Shown here: piece after piece, positions 5,748 through 10,182 of the stretch
How positions within the stretch are numbered: the first letter of the stretch is position 1
Layout of the letters: every line of letters begins with the position of its first letter
Assembly: GCA_023386255.1 (NCBI GenBank)
Contig: JAEWKB010000275.1
Location: forward strand, 1 to 10,182
Direction of reading: 5' to 3'
Source: Bacteroidota bacterium
GTDB lineage: Bacteria; Bacteroidota; Bacteroidia; Flavobacteriales; Flavobacteriaceae
Length of the DNA stretch: 10,182 nt
Made by a program: the position numbers and the translations under genes
Notes under the pieces: generated by a model
What the model saw: the letters and a program-made list of their open reading frames with translations, nothing else
Told to the model about the DNA's origin: nothing
Database searches by the model: none

Positions 5748-6164
5748 CTAGTTATTGATCTTAATAGTAATTAATTGCTCAATATCTGAAATCAGCTTTG
5801 TATCTTTAACATCCAGCCGTATACCACGGCCTTCTTTATAAGCCTTTGCGGCGTGGAGTTCTTCTTTTACAACGTCGGATATTGGTGCTGATAAAATCTC
5901 ATCAGTTGCTTTCTGCCCAAATACTAAGGCCACTTTAAAAAAGCCGTGCCGCGGCAACAGGTAAACTATAACACGCTTGCTGTCGCAAATCCTAAAACTC
6001 CACCCATACTTTACCCCCGGAAACCTCCACTCCTGCCTGGCGTTCGGATACGCTTTTATTGTAAAATCTGCCAGCAATTTCCAAAGGGGATATGTTTCTT
6101 CAAGAGCTAACATAAGGTCCTGCTCTGTAGGCTCATGATGCGGGTCTGTAAATATACTTTTCAT
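5748..6164 (-). CDS. DUF3788 family protein
   Basis: A 138-residue soluble protein with the DUF3788 pattern: an N-terminal Asp/Pro-rich start (FTDPHHEPTEQDL), a central Trp-rich part EWRFPGVKYGWSFRI (residues 45-59), the strand RVIVYLLPRHGFFKVALVFG (64-83) and a C-terminal RGIRLDVKD (112-120) with a closing helix. The fold is related to small alpha/beta proteins used for ligand binding, but no function is established and I give none. The ATG at 6162-6164 lies only six bases after an exact TAnnTTTG box, implying a very short leader or leaderless mRNA. Downstream lies about 140 bases without an obvious gene. Confidence 0.85.
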   Translation of the reverse strand: MKSIFTDPHHEPTEQDLMLALEETYPLWKLLADFTIKAYPNARQEWRFPGVKYGWSFRICDSKRVIVYLLPRHGFFKVALVFGQKATDEILSAPISDVVKEELHAAKAYKEGRGIRLDVKDTKLISDIEQLITIKINN

Positions 6165-6170
6165 AACTCA

Positions 6171-6178
6171 CAAATTTA
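6171..6178 (-). promoter_or_regulatory. TAnnTTTG box immediately upstream of the DUF3788 gene
   Basis: Minus-strand TAAATTTG is an exact match to the Bacteroidota -7 consensus. The gap to the ATG is six bases, so transcription would begin at or next to the start codon. No TTG -33 element is found at the usual distance, so the call is tentative. Confidence 0.4.
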
Positions 6179-6206
6179 AAGTATTTGTTATTCATGCGCA
6201 TATATA

Positions 6207-6227
6207 AACTTTCTTTTGAAGAAAGTT
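6207..6227 (-). terminator. Hairpin downstream of ldhA
   Basis: AACTTTCTT (6207-6215) and AAGAAAGTT (6219-6227) form a perfect 9-bp stem with a 3-base loop, starting 36 bases after the ldhA stop. The stem is AT-rich and no clean U-run follows on the minus strand (TATATATG), so it would be a weak terminator or a 3'-end stabilising hairpin. Confidence 0.4.
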
Positions 6228-6262
6228 GGCTTTAAATTCTGCTTCAACTTAAAATACCGGTA

Positions 6263-7246
6263 TCAGGCAAGCACTTCATTAACGAGTTTATCACCTGTCC
6301 GGAAAGCTGTAATATTTTCCAGTGTTGTAGATATTATTTCCTCAACAGCTTCTTTTGTAAAAAATGCCTGGTGTGGTGTAACAATCACGTTGTGTAAAGC
6401 CATCAGCCTTGTAATAATATCATCCTGCACAACTGTTGCGGAAAGATCCTGCATAAAAAGGCCCTCTTCATTCTCATACACATCAATGCCAAGGCCTCCA
6501 AGCCTGCCAGTTTTAAGTGCCTCTATTGCAGCTATTGTATCTACTATGGCGCCCCTTGCAGTATTAATCAGCATAGCGTCATGCTTCATTGCCCTAAAAG
6601 CATTGTGACTAAACAAGTGCCTGTTGCCTGATGTGAGCGGGCAATGGATAGAAATTATATCTGATACCTGCAGTACCTGCTCAAATGGCAGAAATTCAAC
6701 ACCTGCAACCTCCAGAGGTTCGCAAATATCAAAAGCAACTACCCTGCACCCAAAACCATTCATGATAGAAGCAAACGCGTTGCCAATCCTGCCCATACCG
6801 ATAATCCCGACAGTTTTACCATACAGGTTAAAACCCATTTGCGGCCCAAGCGAAAAATTACCTTCGCGCACATGGTTATACGTTTTATGGGTTTTTCTGG
6901 CCAGGGTAAGTATAAGGGCAACGGCATGTTCTGCAATAGCCTGGGGTGAATAAGCCGGTACCCGTACTACTTTTATATTAAGTGCCAACGCTGCCTTAAC
7001 ATCTATTTTATTGTAGCCTGCACCCCGCAGGGCAACCAGCCGCACCCCACATTTACCTAACACCTGCAGGGTTGCTGCACAAACGTCATCATGCACAAAC
7101 ACAACCACCGCATCATATCCTTCAGCCAGGTGAGCTGTTGCAGGATTAAGAGATATGGTGAGATAATTCAACTTATGGGTTCCGTCATTCAGCCTGTCAA
7201 ACACAGGCCGCTCAAAATCCTGGGTGCTGTAAACAATACTTTTCAT
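6263..7246 (-). CDS. ldhA: D-lactate dehydrogenase (NAD-dependent, LdhA type)
   Basis: A 327-residue cytoplasmic enzyme of the D-2-hydroxyacid dehydrogenase family, close in length to E. coli LdhA (329) and similar along its whole length (VYST at 5-8, ALRGAGYNKID, VPAYSP, the YGKTVGIIG segment). The Rossmann motif GMGRIG is at 150-155, with Asp173 after the second strand favouring NAD. Catalytic residues are Arg231 in NTARG, Glu260 in DVYENE and His292 in TPHQAF. The LdhA-specific tail ENEEGLFMQD...QDD is present. It reduces pyruvate to D-lactate while regenerating NAD+, usually in fermentation; the reverse direction is possible in principle. It is divergent from ppsA, which also acts on pyruvate. 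Its promoter has a GATCTTTG -7 box with a CRP/FNR-like dyad at the class II distance, suggesting induction by a redox or energy signal. Confidence 0.93.
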   Translation of the reverse strand: MKSIVYSTQDFERPVFDRLNDGTHKLNYLTISLNPATAHLAEGYDAVVVFVHDDVCAATLQVLGKCGVRLVALRGAGYNKIDVKAALALNIKVVRVPAYSPQAIAEHAVALILTLARKTHKTYNHVREGNFSLGPQMGFNLYGKTVGIIGMGRIGNAFASIMNGFGCRVVAFDICEPLEVAGVEFLPFEQVLQVSDIISIHCPLTSGNRHLFSHNAFRAMKHDAMLINTARGAIVDTIAAIEALKTGRLGGLGIDVYENEEGLFMQDLSATVVQDDIITRLMALHNVIVTPHQAFFTKEAVEEIISTTLENITAFRTGDKLVNEVLA

Positions 7247-7264
7247 AATAGTTTTTTATCATCG

Positions 7265-7272
7265 CAAAGATC
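7265..7272 (-). promoter_or_regulatory. -7 box of ldhA
   Basis: Minus-strand GATCTTTG matches TAnnTTTG at seven of eight positions and lies 18 bases before the ldhA ATG. It is supported mainly by the dyad at 7296-7307, whose centre is 29.5 bases upstream, the same distance as at the two other dyad-bearing promoters. Confidence 0.5.
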
Positions 7273-7295
7273 AATATCAGTCAGCCTCAATGTAA

Positions 7296-7307
7296 TGACC
7301 TGCATCA
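7296..7307. promoter_or_regulatory. CRP/FNR-like dyad of the ldhA promoter
   Basis: Read toward ldhA (minus strand) it is TGATGCAGGTCA, with one mismatch in the left half-site and the shared flank ATTA after GTC. The centre at 7301.5 is 29.5 bases from the outer edge of the ldhA -7 box and 52 bases from the ppsA dyad. Confidence 0.5.
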
Positions 7308-7347
7308 TTAATCATAAAATATCAGGGTGTAAAATTTGCAAGGGATG

Positions 7348-7359
7348 TGACAAACGTCA
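7348..7359. promoter_or_regulatory. CRP/FNR-like dyad of the ppsA promoter
   Basis: TGACAAACGTCA, a perfect 4-base half-site dyad in the context ATG before and TTTA after, the same flanks as the dyad at 4339. The centre at 7353.5 is 29.5 bases upstream of the ppsA -7 box. Confidence 0.6.
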
Positions 7360-7382
7360 TTTATAGACGCTGCATGGTATCC

Positions 7383-7390
7383 TACTTTTG
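7383..7390 (+). promoter_or_regulatory. TAnnTTTG -7 box of ppsA
   Basis: TACTTTTG matches the Bacteroidota -7 consensus exactly and lies 38 bases before the ppsA ATG. No TTG lies at the -33 position; the dyad at 7348-7359 occupies the activator position. Confidence 0.6.
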
Positions 7391-7428
7391 CCTCATAGCA
7401 CGGACTCTGTCTCCGTCTTACTTTAACA

Positions 7429-9819
7429 ATGAAAACATTTATAAAAAGATTTAGTGATACCCGGATTGGCGATGTTGCTGAAGTGGGTGGTAAGAATGCA
7501 TCGCTTGGGGAAATGTATAATAACCTGGTGCCAAAAGGCATAAGGGTTCCCGATGGTTTTGCAATAAATGTAGCTGCTTTCCGGGATTTTCTTAGTTTTA
7601 ATCAGCTTGAATCAAGGCTGGAGCAACTGCTTTTGGAACTGGACCGCAAAGATTTCACTAATCTAGAGGAAACAGGTGCAAAAGCGCGGTCACTCATTAT
7701 GAATGCAAAGTTCCCTACAACAGTTGAGAATGCCATCATCAGTGCATATACAGAATATTTTGGCAACGGCAACCAGGAGGTAGCTGTGAGGAGCAGCGCT
7801 ACGGCAGAGGACCTTGCTGATGCCAGCTTTGCCGGGCAGCACGATTCCTTCCTTAACATTAAAGGGCCACTTGCGCTGGTGTATGCTGTTAAATGCTGCT
7901 TTGCATCACTTTATACCGACCGTGCTATTAAGTACCGGGAAGATAAGGGTTTTGATCACAGCAAAGTATATATCTCTGTGGGCGTGCAGCGGATGGTACG
8001 GTCAGACCTGGCCTGCTCCGGAATTGGGTTTACCCTTGAGCCGGAATCCGGTTTTCGTGATGTTGTACATCTTGCAGGTACATGGGGATTAGGGGAATAT
8101 ATTGTGCAGGGAACAGTAACACCGGATGAGTTCCTGGTATTTAAACCTGCACTGCTGGAAGGAAAATACCCTATTATACAGAAAAATTTAGGAAGTAAGA
8201 ACAGGATGCTGGTTTATAATGACAATGCCGCAGGAACAAACTCTACCCTTGACAAGACCACACCACGGGAACTTAGGGCACAATTTGTACTTAGCGAGGC
8301 CGAAATACAACAGCTGGCACAATGGGGCATGATGATAGAGCAGCACTACGGCAGGCCAATGGATTTTGAATGGGCGAAGGACGGAATTGACCGGCAGCTG
8401 TATATAATACAGGCCAGGCCCGAGACCATACATTCACGGAAAGAGCCGTTGTACCTTACCTCATATACCCTGGCGGGCAGTGGCGAAGTTTTGGCAACAG
8501 GCCAGGCCATTGGGTCTGCAATAGTAAGTGGCCGGGCCAGAATTATACAAACCCCTCAGGAAGCTAATAAAATAGAAAAAGGTGACATATTGATTACTGA
8601 GAATACAAGCCCCGATTGGGATCCTATCCTTAAAAAAGTGGCGGGTATTGTTACCAACAAAGGCGGAAGGACCAGCCATGCTTCTATCATAGCAAGGGAA
8701 CTGGGCGCAGCGGCCATAGTAGGAACAGGCAATGGTACTTCCTCTATAAAAGATGGTGAGTTTATTACGGTTTGCTGCGCTGAGGGTAAAACCGGATATG
8801 TATATAAAGGAAAAATCCCTTTTAAAAAAACAACTACTGACCTTAGCAGTATTAAACTGCCCGATTCGCCCAAAGTACAGCTTATTGTGGGGGAACCGGA
8901 GCGGGCTTTTGAGCTATCCTCCTACCCTGCACATGGCGTGGGCCTGATGCGGCTGGAATTTATAATCAGCAATTATGTTCGTGTACACCCTATGGCGCTG
9001 TTACAGCCAGAAAAAGTAAATGATACAAGAGAACGCGCCCTTATTGAACAACTAACTATTTTACATGAAAATAAATGTGACTATTTTGTAGAAAGGCTGG
9101 CACAGGGGGTAGCAACCATTGCGGCTGCATTTTATCCGCGTGAGGTAATTGTACGCATGAGCGATTTTAAAAGCAACGAATATGCAGGGTTGTTGGGAGG
9201 CCGTTTTTTCGAGCCTCAGGAAGAGAACCCTATGATAGGTTTCAGAGGTGCGTCCAGGTATTATCATGACAACTATAAGGAAGGCTTTAGGCTGGAATGC
9301 GAAGCAATGAAACGGGTGAGGGACGTAATGGGGCTTACAAATGTAAAGCTTATGATACCCTTTTGCCGTACTGTTGATGAAGGCCGTAAGGTAGTGAGCC
9401 TGATGAAGGAATACGGGCTTGAGCAGCATAAAGGAGGCCTTGAAATATACGTGATGGCCGAAATACCGTCTAATGTAATCCTGGCTGAAGGATTTGCCTC
9501 TGTTTTTGATGGTTTCTCTATAGGATCTAATGACCTGACGCAACTTACACTGGGTATAGACCGCGATTCTGAACTTGTTGCCGGGCTTTTTAATGAACAG
9601 GATGCCGCCAGCTATAAACTGATCAGGCAAATGATTAAAAAGGCGCGGAAATTAAACAAAAAAGTAGGGTTGTGTGGCCAGGCGGCAAGTGATTCAGAAG
9701 ATTTTACCGCTATGCTTGTACATGCAGGTATTGACAGTATATCTTTTAATCCTGATGCTCTTATGAAAGGTATTGAAACTATTAATAAGGTAAAAGAAAA
9801 GAGCAAGCTTTCCCTGTAA
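7429..9819 (+). CDS. ppsA: Phosphoenolpyruvate synthase
   Basis: A 796-residue cytoplasmic enzyme, near E. coli PpsA (792), which converts pyruvate and ATP to PEP, AMP and phosphate. The N-terminal ATP-binding domain (about 1-345) has GGKNASLGEM with Lys22, the RSSATAEDL segment from Arg121 and the closing QARPET at 328-333. The swivelling phosphohistidine domain (about 365-455) carries catalytic His417 in GGRTSHASI. The C-terminal PEP-utilising TIM barrel (about 475-790) has GSNDLTQLTLG at 699-709 and the acid/base Cys749 in GLCGQAASD. Domain order and length favour PpsA over pyruvate phosphate dikinase (about 870-900). It is a gluconeogenic enzyme, divergent from ldhA. The promoter has a dyad at the class II activator distance, and a hairpin terminator overlaps its stop codon. 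The ATG at 7429 gives the standard N-terminus. Confidence 0.95.
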   Translation: MKTFIKRFSDTRIGDVAEVGGKNASLGEMYNNLVPKGIRVPDGFAINVAAFRDFLSFNQLESRLEQLLLELDRKDFTNLEETGAKARSLIMNAKFPTTVENAIISAYTEYFGNGNQEVAVRSSATAEDLADASFAGQHDSFLNIKGPLALVYAVKCCFASLYTDRAIKYREDKGFDHSKVYISVGVQRMVRSDLACSGIGFTLEPESGFRDVVHLAGTWGLGEYIVQGTVTPDEFLVFKPALLEGKYPIIQKNLGSKNRMLVYNDNAAGTNSTLDKTTPRELRAQFVLSEAEIQQLAQWGMMIEQHYGRPMDFEWAKDGIDRQLYIIQARPETIHSRKEPLYLTSYTLAGSGEVLATGQAIGSAIVSGRARIIQTPQEANKIEKGDILITENTSPDWDPILKKVAGIVTNKGGRTSHASIIARELGAAAIVGTGNGTSSIKDGEFITVCCAEGKTGYVYKGKIPFKKTTTDLSSIKLPDSPKVQLIVGEPERAFELSSYPAHGVGLMRLEFIISNYVRVHPMALLQPEKVNDTRERALIEQLTILHENKCDYFVERLAQGVATIAAAFYPREVIVRMSDFKSNEYAGLLGGRFFEPQEENPMIGFRGASRYYHDNYKEGFRLECEAMKRVRDVMGLTNVKLMIPFCRTVDEGRKVVSLMKEYGLEQHKGGLEIYVMAEIPSNVILAEGFASVFDGFSIGSNDLTQLTLGIDRDSELVAGLFNEQDAASYKLIRQMIKKARKLNKKVGLCGQAASDSEDFTAMLVHAGIDSISFNPDALMKGIETINKVKEKSKLSL

Positions 9820-9840
9820 GGTTTGCTGCTCCTTTTCTTT
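9793..9840 (+). terminator. Intrinsic terminator of ppsA
   Basis: AAAGAAAAGAGCAAGC (9793-9808) pairs imperfectly with GCTGCTCCTTTTCTTT (9825-9840), with a bulged base on each side. The GC-rich part is nearest the loop and the T-rich arm is distal. The ppsA stop (9817-9819) lies in the loop, so the left arm is coding. Confidence 0.6.
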
Positions 9841-9872
9841 AGCCTGTTCTGATCTTTCAGCCTTTTTTCCTC

Positions 9873-9893
9873 ATGTAAAAGCAGTATTTACAT
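9873..9893. repeat. AT-rich hairpin between convergent genes
   Basis: ATGTAAA (9873-9879) and TTTACAT (9887-9893) form a perfect 7-bp stem with a 7-base loop. It lies between the ppsA terminator and the stop of the incoming minus-strand gene. No U-run follows, so a terminator role is unproven. Confidence 0.35.
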
Positions 9894-9928
9894 CCTTTAG
9901 CAGTTACATGCCCTATATGTTGCTTAAA

Positions 9929-10182
9929 CTACTCCGGCTGTATCCTGCGACTGCTTATTTGATAATAAATAATAATACTTACTAGTACCGCATATAAGGA
10001 CCATACAGAAAGCAGCTGATAACCCCCGAAAACTTTTGTAACAGCAAGGCAAGCCAAAATAAATATGCCGGGCAACCGCATACCTTTGACACCTGATACA
10101 AAAAAGGGGATGATTACTGCTAATAGGTATGGGATGCTTGTAAGTACAGTGTAGGGTGACCGCAGGTGCTGCAGGTATAGTA
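9929..10182 (-). CDS. C-terminal part of a polytopic membrane protein (start outside window)
   Basis: The frame is open from the right edge to a TAG at 9931-9929 and encodes the last 83 residues. There is no start codon at the edge because the gene continues beyond the window. Three hydrophobic helices are visible at about 12-29 (VLTSIPYLLAVIIPFFVS), 38-50 (GIFILACLAVTKV) and 56-73 (LLSVWSLYAVLVSIIIYY), ending in a basic SSRRIQPE tail. The pattern of a helix ending PFFVS, a charged turn with KG, a second helix, then SVW...A..S..IYY recalls the C-terminus of the DUF6629 family of bacterial membrane proteins. That assignment rests on memory of the pattern and is tentative. The other two frames on this strand give Cys-rich or interrupted translations, supporting this one. 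It converges with ppsA. Confidence 0.65.
   Translation of the reverse strand, partial: LYLQHLRSPYTVLTSIPYLLAVIIPFFVSGVKGMRLPGIFILACLAVTKVFGGYQLLSVWSLYAVLVSIIIYYQISSRRIQPE

Noticed and set aside
9061..9630. 189-residue open frame on the minus strand
   Set aside because: It lies wholly inside ppsA, whose catalytic motifs are intact in this stretch, and its translation has no recognisable domain.
4786..10180. GCAGGTATAG at 4786 and 10171 and its complement at 5504 as a dispersed repeat
   Set aside because: All copies lie in coding frames (IPA, AGI, LYLQ) and the match does not extend beyond ten bases, so codon coincidence explains it.

Overview
The window looks like a chromosomal segment of a Bacteroidota bacterium, most likely a Flavobacteriales/Flavobacteriaceae member. 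The evidence is promoter boxes of the TAnnTTTG type, starts preceded by A-rich leaders rather than Shine-Dalgarno sequences, loose Bacteroidota-style lipoprotein signals, and small proteins and DUF families (DUF3788, DUF3037, HipA-like kinase) common in that group. There are no tRNA or rRNA genes, no insertion sequences, no CRISPR array and no phage genes. Coding density is high and gene ends are tightly packed.

Left part (1-3057): the 3' part of a hemolysin III-type membrane protein runs convergently into a thioredoxin, sharing stop-codon bases. Divergent from the thioredoxin is a large lipoprotein L,D-transpeptidase (YcbB type). It converges on a small NlpC/P60 lipoprotein hydrolase, with a strong hairpin between the two. 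Both envelope proteins act on peptidoglycan.

Middle part (3058-6262): a HipA-like kinase and a DUF3037 protein overlap by 23 bases and form a two-gene operon of unknown job. Next comes a 95-residue three-helix membrane protein. Then, on the minus strand, come a seven-helix ceramidase-like (CREST superfamily) protein, a possible broken small ORF and a DUF3788 protein.

Right part (6263-10182): a D-lactate dehydrogenase (ldhA, minus) and a phosphoenolpyruvate synthase (ppsA, plus) are transcribed divergently from one 182-base intergenic region. A membrane protein enters from the right edge on the minus strand; only its last 83 residues are in the window.

The most informative pattern is regulatory. 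Three promoters (the 95-residue membrane protein, ldhA and ppsA) each carry a TGAC-N4-GTCA dyad (one half-site mismatch at ldhA). In all three its centre lies exactly 29.5 bases from the upstream edge of a TAnnTTTG-like -7 box, and no clear TTG -33 element is seen. That is the geometry of a class II promoter activated by a CRP/FNR-superfamily regulator (centre near -41.5). A fourth dyad lies 22 bases upstream of the first. The window thus appears to hold part of a CRP/FNR-type regulon that joins fermentation and PEP metabolism at pyruvate with an uncharacterised small membrane protein. The regulator itself is not in the window.
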